DNA of 64,000 nucleotides from Burkholderiales bacterium (GTDB taxonomy: Bacteria; Pseudomonadota; Gammaproteobacteria; Burkholderiales; SG8-41). A model generated the notes under the pieces. That model saw only the letters and a list, made by a program, of their open reading frames with translations. It ran no database searches and had not been told where the DNA came from. A program made the position numbers and the translations under genes. Location of the stretch: NCBI GenBank assembly GCA_019751125.1, contig JAIENU010000003.1, positions 23,128 through 87,127 on the forward strand. The letters are read 5' to 3'. This document shows positions 49,845-58,844 of the stretch, in pieces; within the stretch, counting starts at the first letter, position 1, and each line of letters starts with the position of its first letter.

Positions 49845-50827
49845 CCGACGCTGGCTCCGGTGTCCTTGACGATTTTCCGCCACTTTGGAATTTCGCTGCG
49901 GATCAGTGCCGCGAAATCTCCGGGCGAACTGGTGATCAGGTCCACGCCCTGGCTGATGAAGCGCGATTTCATCTCGGCGGATTCCACGATGCGCACGATT
50001 TCGTGATGCAGCCTGGCAATGATGGGTGCAGGTGTACCGGCGGGCGAGAGCATGCCGTACCAGGGCGTGAAATCGTAGCCGGTCACTCCGGCTTCGGCGA
50101 CAGTAGGCAGATCCGGTGCCTGCGGCGAGCGTTTGCCGCTGGATATCGCGAGCAGGCGCAGGCGGCCGCTGCGGACATGTGGGGTGCCGGTCAGCAGATT
50201 GCTGAACATCATCTGCGATTCGCCGGCAACCACTGCGTTGAGTGCTGCCGCATTGCCTTTGTAGGGGATATGGGTGATCTGGATTGAGGCCATCGATTTC
50301 AGCATTTCGGCGGCCATGTGGGTGGGACCTCCGCTGCTCGCCGTCGCAAAATTGATGCGTCCGGGTTGCTGCCTCGCCACCGCCAGCAATTCAACCACGG
50401 TTCGCGCGTTGACGGACTGGTGCACAAACAAGCCCAGCGGCAGGGTGGCAATCAGGCTGATCGGCGCAAAATCCCGGACCGGATCGTATTCCAGCTTCGG
50501 GTAGAGGCTTGGATTCACCGCGTGGGTGCCGATGTGTCCGGTCAGCAGCGTGTGGCCATCGGGTGCCGACCTTGCCGCGACCTCGACACCAATGCGCCCG
50601 CCAGCGCCGCTGCGGTTGTCGACGACCACCTGCTGCCCCCAGCTTGCGGTCATTTTTTCACCAATGGCACGCGACATGATGTCCATCGGGCCGCCAGCTG
50701 CAAAAGGCACGATCAGGCGGATCGGTTTGACCGGGTAATGGCCGGATGGGGTGGCCGCCCCGGCTGTCACCGTGATGGCCGATGCCGACAGCATCAACAA
50801 CCCGGCGACCCGCTTGAGTGCCCGCAT
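49841..50827 (-). CDS. Bug/TctC-family periplasmic solute-binding protein (copy 8)
   Basis: This 328-residue precursor starts MRALKRVAGLLMLSASAITVTAGA, a good signal peptide. The core is KPIRLIVPFAAGGPMDIMSR, NRSGAGGRIG and PDGHTLLTGHIG. A GTG at 50863 with GAGGATGAACC upstream would add 12 polar residues (MYKKQNPPTEGC) and cannot be excluded. PMDIMSR differs from the xxDxxAR of its neighbours, pointing to a different pocket. It is separated from the GGT-like gene by about 80 bases. Confidence 0.9.
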   Translation of the reverse strand: MRALKRVAGLLMLSASAITVTAGAATPSGHYPVKPIRLIVPFAAGGPMDIMSRAIGEKMTASWGQQVVVDNRSGAGGRIGVEVAARSAPDGHTLLTGHIGTHAVNPSLYPKLEYDPVRDFAPISLIATLPLGLFVHQSVNARTVVELLAVARQQPGRINFATASSGGPTHMAAEMLKSMASIQITHIPYKGNAAALNAVVAGESQMMFSNLLTGTPHVRSGRLRLLAISSGKRSPQAPDLPTVAEAGVTGYDFTPWYGMLSPAGTPAPIIARLHHEIVRIVESAEMKSRFISQGVDLITSSPGDFAALIRSEIPKWRKIVKDTGASVG

Positions 50828-50909
50828 GCAGCCTTCGGTCGGTGGATTCTGTTTTTTATACACGGTTCATCCTCAGCGCTGCAAAATCCGTGCCGTGGTG
50901 GATTGGACC

Positions 50910-52478
50910 TCAGGACGCTGCCACGGCGCCTGACCATGGCGACATGACATCGGATATACCCTGCTGTTCGCCCGATTTCGGGTCATGCAGCACCGCGCTG
51001 GGGCAGGCGAAGTTGGTCGGATAGACCACCAGTTCGGTCATGTTCAACGGGAAATGCGCGGCGAGTGCCTGTTGGGTGGCATCGCTGTGGCGGGGATCGA
51101 CACCGACGGTATCGCCACCGCTGGCGTCGATACGCGGCTGGTGGAAGGCGTCCTGCAGGCTCATGCCGTGGTCGATCAGGAAGGAACTGATCTGATAGAC
51201 CGCGGGCAGGATCTTGCGGCCGCCGGAAGCGCCGATGGCAAACCAGGGTTTGCCATCACGGGTGGCAATCACCGGGCACATGTTGGACAGCGCGCGTTTG
51301 CCGGGGGCGAGGCAGTTCGGTGATTCCGGTCGCGGGTCGAACCACATCATGCCGTTGTTCATCAGCACGCCGCTGGAGGGGAGGACCACCTTGGAGCCGA
51401 ACACCGAGAGTAGGGTTTGTGTCAACGCCACCATATTGCCTTCGCGGTCGATCACATTGAGGTGGGTCGTGGTTGACGGGTCCTTGCGGTCGCTGTTGTC
51501 GCCCATTCTGGCGAGGCGTTCGGTGTAGGCCTCACGCAATGCGGCAGCGTAGGCGACGAAGGCTTCGCTGCCCGGCTTTCCCGTGCTGAATTTCATGGTT
51601 CGCAAAGGTTCCAGCGCACGCAGCATCGTCGGGCCGGCAGTCAGCTGTGGCGGCAGCGCCAGGCTGGCACCGTGGTATTCGGTTTCAATCGGGGCCACGA
51701 TGCGGGCATGGAAATTCGCCAGATCGCTGGCGCTGAGGTTGCCGCCCATGGCCTTGATGTCGCGCGCGATGCCGGCGGCGATTTCGCCTTCGTAAAAATC
51801 GCGCGGCCCGGCCTCGGCCAGCCGGCGCAGGGTATCGGCCAGGCCTTTCAGTTTCAGCCGGCCGAGCGGTGCGCCTGCGGCGGTGACTGCAGGGAAGCCG
51901 CCGGGCAGCCAGATGTCGCGGGTCACCGGATAACGCGAGAGCTCTTTCGCCATGGTCGCGATTTTCAGCGTCAGGTACCAGTCGATGGCGATGCCTTCGT
52001 CTGCGAGCGCAATCGCCGGCTGCACGACTTCGCGGAACGGCAGGGTGCCGAATTGTTTCAGCGCGGTGGCCAGTCCATCGACGTGGCCGGGGATGGCGAT
52101 CGACATCGGGCCATGTACGTTGCGGTCATCCTGCACGCTGGGCCAGGTGAACAGGTCACTGGTGTACCCGCCGGTCAGCGGATAGTCGGCGGGGTTCAGG
52201 CCATAGGGAGAGATCGGCCCGAAATCCACCACCTGCACCCGCTTCTCGCGGGCGAGATAGACCATCATGAAGCCGACGCCGCCGAGGCCGCTGTTCCAGG
52301 GCTCCACGGCGGCGAGTGCCAGACCGGTTGCCACCGCGGCGTCGATTGCATTGCCGCCAGCGGCAAGAATGCGTGCGCCGGCTTCGCTGGCGATGCGGTT
52401 CTGCGAGGCGACCACGCCACCGCGTGATGTGGCCAGCGGTTTGCTGACGTTCCAGTTCTGCACGTAATGGGGATTCAT
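50910..52478 (-). CDS. Gamma-glutamyltransferase-like Ntn hydrolase, no signal peptide
   Basis: This 522-residue protein follows the GGT fold: GGVVASQNRIASEAGARIL at the N terminus, GNAIDAAVATGLALAAVEP, and the catalytic start of the small subunit at T337 in DPSTTTHLNVID, where self-cleavage would occur. GASGGRKILPAVYQ carries the oxyanion GG-type motif. E. coli GGT is exported, but here no signal peptide is visible, so it would act in the cytoplasm. Relatives include oxamate amidohydrolase and cephalosporin acylases, so the substrate may not be glutathione. It heads the four-Bug tandem. Confidence 0.88.
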   Translation of the reverse strand: MNPHYVQNWNVSKPLATSRGGVVASQNRIASEAGARILAAGGNAIDAAVATGLALAAVEPWNSGLGGVGFMMVYLAREKRVQVVDFGPISPYGLNPADYPLTGGYTSDLFTWPSVQDDRNVHGPMSIAIPGHVDGLATALKQFGTLPFREVVQPAIALADEGIAIDWYLTLKIATMAKELSRYPVTRDIWLPGGFPAVTAAGAPLGRLKLKGLADTLRRLAEAGPRDFYEGEIAAGIARDIKAMGGNLSASDLANFHARIVAPIETEYHGASLALPPQLTAGPTMLRALEPLRTMKFSTGKPGSEAFVAYAAALREAYTERLARMGDNSDRKDPSTTTHLNVIDREGNMVALTQTLLSVFGSKVVLPSSGVLMNNGMMWFDPRPESPNCLAPGKRALSNMCPVIATRDGKPWFAIGASGGRKILPAVYQISSFLIDHGMSLQDAFHQPRIDASGGDTVGVDPRHSDATQQALAAHFPLNMTELVVYPTNFACPSAVLHDPKSGEQQGISDVMSPWSGAVAAS

Positions 52479-52580
52479 GAGGATATTCCGGTTTGGAAAC
52501 TCGGGGCTACTATGTTCAAATTGATGCTAATCGAAAAACATTGCCTGCGCCTAGAGCAGATTCCAGCCGACGAACTTTAG

Positions 52581-53417
52581 ATGAGCAAACATATTGTCTG
52601 TCTGACGTTTGATTTTGATGCCATCTCCGGTTTTATTGCGCGTGGACAGACCACTGCAAGCTGGAGGTCGCGTGGTGAGTTCGGCCCGCGGGTTGGTGCT
52701 CCACGCCTGCTCTCACTGTTCCGCAAGTACGGTATCCGCACATCCTGGTATGTGCCGGGTCATACCATCGAGACCTTTCCCGAGGCGGTTGAGGCGGTTG
52801 TTGCGGACGGACATGAAATCGGCCATCACGGCTGGACACACCGCCCGCCGGCCAGCCTGTCACGCGAGCAGGAGGAGGCGGAGCTGGTGCGGGGTAATGA
52901 GGCGATCCGCCGCATCTCGGGCCGGACTGCCCGCGGCTACCGTTCACCGTCATGGGATTTGTCGCCGCACTCGGTCGAGCTGATGCTCAAGCACGGTTTT
53001 GACTACGACAGCAGCATGATGGGCGACGATTACACGCCGTATTACGCGCGTCAGGGTGATCGCATCGTGCTTGAGGAAAAAGCCGATTTCGGTCCGCCGA
53101 GCAAGCTGGTGGAGATGCCGATCCACTGGTCCACCGATGATTCACCGCATTTCGAGTTTGTGCGCACCGAAACCAGCCTGCGCCAGGGATTGCAGAATGC
53201 CGGTGATGTGCTCGACAACTGGACCAACGATTTTCTCTACATGAAGCGCGCGGTTGACTGGGGCGTGCTGACCTATACCTGCCACCCGTTCATCATCGGG
53301 CGCGGTCACCGCATACTGATGCTGGAAAACCTGATCCGCCGCATCATCGATGGAGGTGGGGTGTTTCAGCGTGTTGACGAGACCGTCGATGAATTCAGGG
53401 CGCGGGCCGCTGGCTGA
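52581..53417 (+). CDS. Polysaccharide-deacetylase-fold amidohydrolase (paralogue 2)
   Basis: The 278-residue product shares residue positions with paralogue 1: D11 and D13 in TFDFDA, H78 and H82 in GHEIGHHGWTH, GYRSPSWDLS and MMGDDYTPY. It differs in the loop after GYRSP and in the region 185-210, where substrate selectivity would lie. No signal peptide. It is divergent from the GGT-like gene by about 100 bases and its stop abuts the stop of the aconitase gene. Having two such enzymes in 13 kb suggests two related amide or imide substrates. Confidence 0.85.
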   Translation: MSKHIVCLTFDFDAISGFIARGQTTASWRSRGEFGPRVGAPRLLSLFRKYGIRTSWYVPGHTIETFPEAVEAVVADGHEIGHHGWTHRPPASLSREQEEAELVRGNEAIRRISGRTARGYRSPSWDLSPHSVELMLKHGFDYDSSMMGDDYTPYYARQGDRIVLEEKADFGPPSKLVEMPIHWSTDDSPHFEFVRTETSLRQGLQNAGDVLDNWTNDFLYMKRAVDWGVLTYTCHPFIIGRGHRILMLENLIRRIIDGGGVFQRVDETVDEFRARAAG

Positions 53418-56066
53418 TCAGCGGCCGGCGGTCTTCGGCGATGCCGTATCGCCCAGCGATCTGTTCAGGATGTAGGGAATCACGCCACCGGCGCGCAGCA
53501 GTTCGACTTCAAGCAGGGTATCCACTGCTGCGGCAGTCAGCAGCGTTTCGCTGCGGCCGTCCGCGCGATGCAGCCGCACGGTGATCGCCCTGCGCGGGGC
53601 GAGGCTGGCTGACGGCGCATCGATTTCAAAACGGTCACCCGCCTTGATCTGCAGGTTTTCGGGATCGCTGCCTGCGGGCAGCAGCAGCGGCAGCACGCCC
53701 ATGCCGATCAGGTTGGAGCGGTGGATGCGCTCAAAATCGACGGCGAGCACCGCACGGATGCCGAGCAGGCGCTGGGCTTTTGCCGCCCAGTCGCGCGAGG
53801 AGCCCATGCCGTAGCGCTGTCCCGCAATCAACACCACCGATTCACCGGCGTCGCGGTAACGCTGCGCGGCTTCATGGATCGGCAGCACCGCGCCGCTGGG
53901 CACGTGCAGGGTGTGCGCGACCGGCGCATCGGGTTTGAGCAGGTTGCGCAGCGCGGGCGTGTAAAAGGCGCCGCGCAGCATCACTTCCCAGTTGCCGCGG
54001 CGCGAGGCAAAGACGTTGAGGTCATTGCGGTCGTCGCCACGCGCGACGAGGTAATCGGCGACCAGGCTGTTGGCGGGAATCGCGCTGGCCGGGGAGATAT
54101 GGTCGGTGGTGATGTCGTCGCCGACCACCAGCAGCGGATGTGCGCTGTAGCGGCCGAGCTGGGTGGTTTCAGCCAGCGAGCAGAAGGCCGGGCGGCGCAG
54201 CGCATTCGATGTGGCATCCCAGGGAAAGCGCGGAGTATCCGGGGCGTCGATTGCAGCCCAGCGTTTGTTCGCCGTGGCCTCAGAAAAACATTCTTTAAAA
54301 TCAATGGCTTGTGTTGATCTTTCATTCAGCGCATCAATTTCGGCATCGCCCGGCCAGAGATCGCGCAGATACACCGGCTGCCCGGCCGGTGTGGTGGCGA
54401 TGACATCACGCGCGAGGTCCTTCTCCGCATCACCGGCAAAAGCCCAGACCACCACCTGCGCCGGCGACATGATGAAGGCGAGGTCGAGCTCGGCGTGTAC
54501 GCGGCCCGGGAAGTTGCGGTTGCCGGAGAGCATTGCCACCGCCTTGATCGTGCCGCTGCGCTGCGCGTCGCGCAGCGGTTCAGGCAGCGGACCGGAGTTG
54601 CCGATGCAGGTGGTGCAGCCGAAACCGACGATGCCGAAGCCGACCGCGGCAAGGTCATTGAGCAATCCGGTGCGTGCAAGATAACGCGTCGCCGCGGGTG
54701 ATCCCGGTGCCAGCGAAGTTTTTACCCAGGGCGCGGGTTTGATGCCCAGCGCGCGTGCCTTGCGCGCGACCAGGCCGGCGGCCACCAGCAAGCGTGTGTT
54801 CGAAGTGTTGGTGCAGCTGGTGATCGCTGCCAGAGCCACCGGATGCCGCGGCAGACCTGGTGCCGGAGTTTTGGACTGGAAATTCAGTTTTTGCAGCGCC
54901 GGGCGTATGCCTGCACTGTCGAGCAGATCCTGCGGGCGACGCGGTCCGGCAGCGTGCAGGGTGATTGTCGAAAGATCAATCTCGATGCTGCGTGTGTAAC
55001 GGGGCTGTGCATCGGGATCAAAGCTGAGGCTGTTGCGTTGAAGATAAGCCTCGACCAGTGCAATCGCGGCTTCGCTGCGCCCGGTCTTGCGCAGGTATTC
55101 GGGCACGCGCGCATCGGGCGGGAAGTAGCCAGTGGTGGCGCCGTATTCCGGCGCCATGTTGGCGACCACCGCGCGGTCTTCGGCGGACAGCGTGGAGACG
55201 CCGGGGCCGAAGAATTCAACAAAATCGCCGGTGACATCGAGTTCACGCAGTTGATGGGTGACCACCAAGGCAAGGTCGCTGGCCTGCACGCCGTTGCCGA
55301 GGCGTCCGGTGAGGCGCACGCCGACGACATCCGGTATGCGCAGCGGCGTGGCGATGCCGAACATCACAGTCTGCGCCTCAAGGCCGCCGATGCCCCAGCC
55401 GAGCACGCCGATGCCGTTGATCATCGGCGTGTGGCTGTCGGTGCCGAGCATCATGTCCGGCACCGCCCACAGCCTGCCGTCACGGGTTTCGGTGGTGACC
55501 ACCGTCGCCAGCTGCTCGAGGTTGATGGTATGCATGATGCCGGTGCCGGGCGGATGCAGGCGCACGTTGTCCATCGCCAGCGAAGCCCAGCGCAGGAAGC
55601 GGTAGCGCTCGCGGTTGCGGCGGATTTCCAGCGCTTCGTTGAACTCGACCGCATCGGGGCGGGCATAAGCCTCGACCGCCAGCGAATGGTCGATCGACAC
55701 ATCGACAGGGATCAGCGGATTCAGCACCTGCGGATCCACACCGGCCTCGGCCAGCGCATCACGCATGCCGGCGACATCGACCAGCGCCGGCGTGCTGGTG
55801 GTGTCGTGCATCAGCAGCCGGCCGGGCTGGAATTCGATTTCGGCGTCGGCGCGGCCTTCTTTCAGCCAGCCGAGGATCTGCGCCACAGCCCCGTCGCGCT
55901 CCACGCCCTGCATGTTGCGGGCGACATTCTCCAGCAACAGGCGCAGCACCCAGGGCAGTTGCGGCAGCGCGTCGCCGGCGAGGGCCGGCAAATCGGTGAT
56001 GCAGTAGTCCTTGCCGGAGACGGTCAGCGTGGCGGTGGATATCCCTGTCATTCCGGCATTCGGCAT
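53418..56066 (-). CDS. Aconitase-family hydratase (AcnA/IRP-like), divergent
   Basis: This 882-residue protein carries the [4Fe-4S] cysteines in ITSCTNTSNT and GFGCTTCIGNSGPL, the SGNRNFPGRVH segment and the C-terminal swivel domain with GMGSSRDWAAKAQRLLG. Thus it can dehydrate or rehydrate tricarboxylates such as citrate. Several strongly conserved AcnA stretches are altered: the usual MRGTFAN is MRGAFYTPALRN, and the linker at about residues 590-600 (STQAIDFKECF) coincides with a degenerate dispersed repeat. It may be an accessory enzyme for another tricarboxylate rather than the TCA aconitase. The ATG at 56066 is 17 bases after the upstream Bug gene stop; a TTG six bases earlier is possible. 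Confidence 0.88.
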   Translation of the reverse strand: MPNAGMTGISTATLTVSGKDYCITDLPALAGDALPQLPWVLRLLLENVARNMQGVERDGAVAQILGWLKEGRADAEIEFQPGRLLMHDTTSTPALVDVAGMRDALAEAGVDPQVLNPLIPVDVSIDHSLAVEAYARPDAVEFNEALEIRRNRERYRFLRWASLAMDNVRLHPPGTGIMHTINLEQLATVVTTETRDGRLWAVPDMMLGTDSHTPMINGIGVLGWGIGGLEAQTVMFGIATPLRIPDVVGVRLTGRLGNGVQASDLALVVTHQLRELDVTGDFVEFFGPGVSTLSAEDRAVVANMAPEYGATTGYFPPDARVPEYLRKTGRSEAAIALVEAYLQRNSLSFDPDAQPRYTRSIEIDLSTITLHAAGPRRPQDLLDSAGIRPALQKLNFQSKTPAPGLPRHPVALAAITSCTNTSNTRLLVAAGLVARKARALGIKPAPWVKTSLAPGSPAATRYLARTGLLNDLAAVGFGIVGFGCTTCIGNSGPLPEPLRDAQRSGTIKAVAMLSGNRNFPGRVHAELDLAFIMSPAQVVVWAFAGDAEKDLARDVIATTPAGQPVYLRDLWPGDAEIDALNERSTQAIDFKECFSEATANKRWAAIDAPDTPRFPWDATSNALRRPAFCSLAETTQLGRYSAHPLLVVGDDITTDHISPASAIPANSLVADYLVARGDDRNDLNVFASRRGNWEVMLRGAFYTPALRNLLKPDAPVAHTLHVPSGAVLPIHEAAQRYRDAGESVVLIAGQRYGMGSSRDWAAKAQRLLGIRAVLAVDFERIHRSNLIGMGVLPLLLPAGSDPENLQIKAGDRFEIDAPSASLAPRRAITVRLHRADGRSETLLTAAAVDTLLEVELLRAGGVIPYILNRSLGDTASPKTAGR
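54297..54313 (+). repeat. Dispersed AT-rich repeat, degenerate copy inside the aconitase gene
   Basis: AAAATCAATGGCTTGTG matches the consensus with one inserted T and two end changes. It stands out as AT-rich within a GC-rich gene and encodes part of the interdomain linker (STQAIDFKE) on the other strand. Confidence 0.35.
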
Positions 56067-56082
56067 CTTCAAAGCCCGGTGA

Positions 56083-57060
56083 TCAGTTTTCCGGCTTGAC
56101 GTTCGCCGCCTTGATCACCTTGCTCCAGCGCGCGAGTTCGGCATTGAGCAGCTTGCTGGTGTCTTCCGGTGAGGAATAAACCAGCTCGGTGCCACCGCCG
56201 CTGAGGATTTTTACGGCATCGGGCTGGCTCAGGCCGGACTTGGCATCGGTGTGGATCTTGCTGATCAGAGTTTTCGGTGTGCCCTTGGGCGCAAGCAGCA
56301 TGTACCAGGTGGTCACGTCGTAGCCGGGCAGGCCGCTTTCTGCGATGGCAGGCACGGCGGGCAGGTCGGCGGTGCGTTTGGCCGAGGTCACGCCGATGGC
56401 GCGCAGGCGGCCGCCCTGGACATGGGGCAGCGCTGCGAGCGGCGTGGTGATCAGCACGTTGACGCGTCCCGCAGCGAGGTCAACGATCGCCGGGCCGCCA
56501 CCCTTGTACGGGATTTCATTGAGCTTGATGCCCGCCATGTTGGCAAACAGCACGCCGGCGAGATGGGGGCCGGAGCCGACGCCGGTATTGGCCAGCGTGA
56601 TTTCGCCGGGTTTGGCCCTGGCGGCGCTGATCAGGTCGGCGACACCTTTCATCGGCGAGGCTGCCGGAATCACCATGACAAAAGGCGAACGCAGCACTTC
56701 CATGATCGGCAGCAGGTCACGGCCGGTGTCGTAGCGCAGCTTCTGGTAGAGCCCGGCGCTGATCGCCAGCGCGTTGTTGGTCAGCAGCAGGGTGTAGCCA
56801 TCGGGCGCGGCCAGCGCGACGATTTCATTGCCGATGGTGGTGCCGGCGCCGGAGCGGTTGTCAACGATGATCTGCTGCTGCCAGCTGTCTCCCAGCTTTT
56901 TGGCGAGCACGCGTGCAGTGGCATCGACGCCGCCGCCAGGCGGGAAGGGGGTGACCAGGCGCACGGGTTTGGTCGGATAGGCCTGGGAGGTGGCGGCGAA
57001 TAGCAGGGCCGCGCAGCCTGCGATGACGGATTTCAGGTTCATGTGCTGTGGATGGCGCAT
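56083..57060 (-). CDS. Bug/TctC-family periplasmic solute-binding protein (copy 9)
   Basis: The 325-residue precursor has signal MRHPQHMNLKSVIAGC followed by AALLFAATSQA, then KPVRLVTPFPPGGGVDATAR, NRSGAGTTIG and PDGYTLLLTNN. GGAGGA precedes the ATG at 57060 by four bases. It is followed closely by the aconitase gene on the same strand. A binding protein in the tricarboxylate-binding family beside an aconitase homologue fits uptake and isomerisation of a citrate-like acid. Confidence 0.92.
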   Translation of the reverse strand: MRHPQHMNLKSVIAGCAALLFAATSQAYPTKPVRLVTPFPPGGGVDATARVLAKKLGDSWQQQIIVDNRSGAGTTIGNEIVALAAPDGYTLLLTNNALAISAGLYQKLRYDTGRDLLPIMEVLRSPFVMVIPAASPMKGVADLISAARAKPGEITLANTGVGSGPHLAGVLFANMAGIKLNEIPYKGGGPAIVDLAAGRVNVLITTPLAALPHVQGGRLRAIGVTSAKRTADLPAVPAIAESGLPGYDVTTWYMLLAPKGTPKTLISKIHTDAKSGLSQPDAVKILSGGGTELVYSSPEDTSKLLNAELARWSKVIKAANVKPEN

Positions 57061-57278
57061 CTTGTCCTCCGCAATTTTGCTGTTTTAAATTGTTTTAAAT
57101 ATTTATAAAATACAATAAAACAATAACCTGCCGATTCATCAGTGTCAATCCAAGGGCGGCTGTTCAGGCGCAGCGGTTTTACAGGGCCGGGCCGGGGTGT
57201 CGCTGATAAAATCGCGGCAGGCAATACCCCCGGCCGCGGCATGCCACGGCCCGGCAACCCACCGAAAGCAGAAGGAGC
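57061..57278. other. AT-rich divergent promoter region with tandem and inverted repeats
   Basis: TGTTTTAAAT is repeated exactly at 57081-57090 and 57091-57100. ATTGTTTTA (57089-57097) and TAAAACAAT (57116-57124) form an inverted pair that shares the TAAAACAAT core of the dispersed element. Promoters for the Bug gene and the UxaA-type gene should lie here. Confidence 0.45.
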
Positions 57279-58841
57279 ATGGCCATGGACGACGGCGTCA
57301 TTCATATCAAGGACAAACCGGCATCGGGACCGGTAATCCGGCTGCACGAAAACGACAACGTGCTGATTGCGCGCGGCGACATCGGCATCGGCACCAAGCT
57401 CGACGGTGGCCTGACCTCGAAAAGCCAGGTGCCGGCCGGCCACAAGATCGCTTCGCGCGACATCAAGAAGGGTGAACCGATCCTGAAATACGCGGTGACC
57501 ATCGGTTTTGCCTCGGCCGACATTCCGGCCGGCACCTATGTGCATTCGCATAACCTTGAATTCCGTGAATTCGACCGCGACTATGCCTACGCCCGCGACT
57601 ACAAGCCGGAGCAGATGGTGCCCGAGGCCGAGCGTGCGAGTTTCATGGGCATCGTCCGCGCCAACGGTCAGGTGGCCACGCGCAACTACATCGGCGTGCT
57701 GTCGACGGTGAACTGTTCGGCGACGGTGGCACACAAGATCGCCGAATACTTCACGCCGGAGCGGCTGGCCGAATACCCGAACATCGACGGCGTCTGCGCC
57801 TTCGCCCACGGCACCGGCTGCGGCATGGAAATGACCGGCGAGCCGATGGACCTGCTGCGCCGGACCATGGCCGGCTACGCGCGCCATGCCAACCTTGCCG
57901 GGGCGCTGATTGTCGGCCTGGGTTGCGAGCGCAACCAGTTGAAGGGTCTGATGAAGGATGAAAACCTGGATGTCAGCGATCGCCTGAAGACTTTCGTGAT
58001 GCAGGAATCGGGCGGTACGCGCAAAACCATCGAAGCCGGCATTGCCGCAGTCAAGGAAATGCTGCCGGTGGCAAACAAGGTGGTGCGGCAGAAGGTGTCT
58101 GCGAGTCACCTGATGATCGGCCTGCAGTGCGGCGGTTCCGACGGGTTCTCGTCGATCACTGCCAACCCGGCGCTGGGAGCGGCGATGGACATCCTGGCCC
58201 GTCATGGCGGCACGCACATCCTTTCGGAGACGCCGGAAATCTATGGCGTCGAGCACACCCTGACGCGGCGCGCGAAGTCGGTCGAGGTCGGCGAGAAGCT
58301 GATCGAGCGCATCCGCTGGTGGAAGGATGTCTACAACGCCGGCAAGGACACCCAGATCAACGGCGTGGTCAGCCCCGGCAACCAGCATGGCGGGCTCGCC
58401 AACATTTTCGAGAAGTCATTAGGCTCGTCGATGAAGGGCGGCACCGGGCCGCTGAATGCGGTCTACCACTATGCCCAGCCGGTGACCGCACGCGGTTTTG
58501 TGTTCATGGACACCCCGGGCTTTGACCCGGTGTCGGCCACCGGCCAGATTGCCGGCGGCGCGAACATGATCATGTTCACCACCGGCCGCGGCTCGATGTT
58601 CGGCGCCAAACCGGTGCCGTCGATCAAGCTGGCCACCAATACGCCGATGTTCACCAAACTCGAAGAGGACATGGACATCAACTGCGGCGAGATTCTCGAT
58701 GGCACCAAAACGCTGTCGCAGAAGGCGCAGGAAATTTTCGAGCTGACGCTGCGCATCGCTTCCGGTGAAAAGACCAAGAGCGAATTGCTGGGCTTGGGCG
58801 ATCACGAGTTTGTTCCCTGGAATATCGGGGTCACGAGCTAA
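57279..58841 (+). CDS. UxaA/GarD-family hydro-lyase (altronate/galactarate dehydratase-like)
   Basis: This 520-residue protein has an N-terminal SAF domain (VIRLHENDNVLIARGDIGIG, then PAGHKIASRDIKKGEPILKY) followed by the UxaA/GarD catalytic part with RANGQVATRNYIGVLSTVNC, GTGCGM, GLGCERNQ and LQCGGSDGFS. Conserved cysteines match iron-binding positions in the family. It would dehydrate a sugar acid to a keto-deoxy acid. AGAAGGAGC precedes the ATG. The sugar acid is not identified; the Gfo/Idh/MocA dehydrogenase at 41 kb could supply one. Confidence 0.9.
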   Translation: MAMDDGVIHIKDKPASGPVIRLHENDNVLIARGDIGIGTKLDGGLTSKSQVPAGHKIASRDIKKGEPILKYAVTIGFASADIPAGTYVHSHNLEFREFDRDYAYARDYKPEQMVPEAERASFMGIVRANGQVATRNYIGVLSTVNCSATVAHKIAEYFTPERLAEYPNIDGVCAFAHGTGCGMEMTGEPMDLLRRTMAGYARHANLAGALIVGLGCERNQLKGLMKDENLDVSDRLKTFVMQESGGTRKTIEAGIAAVKEMLPVANKVVRQKVSASHLMIGLQCGGSDGFSSITANPALGAAMDILARHGGTHILSETPEIYGVEHTLTRRAKSVEVGEKLIERIRWWKDVYNAGKDTQINGVVSPGNQHGGLANIFEKSLGSSMKGGTGPLNAVYHYAQPVTARGFVFMDTPGFDPVSATGQIAGGANMIMFTTGRGSMFGAKPVPSIKLATNTPMFTKLEEDMDINCGEILDGTKTLSQKAQEIFELTLRIASGEKTKSELLGLGDHEFVPWNIGVTS

Positions 58842-58844
58842 GGA

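Noticed and set aside
58842..58844. Fluoride riboswitch ahead of crcB
   Set aside because: Only three bases separate crcB from the upstream gene.
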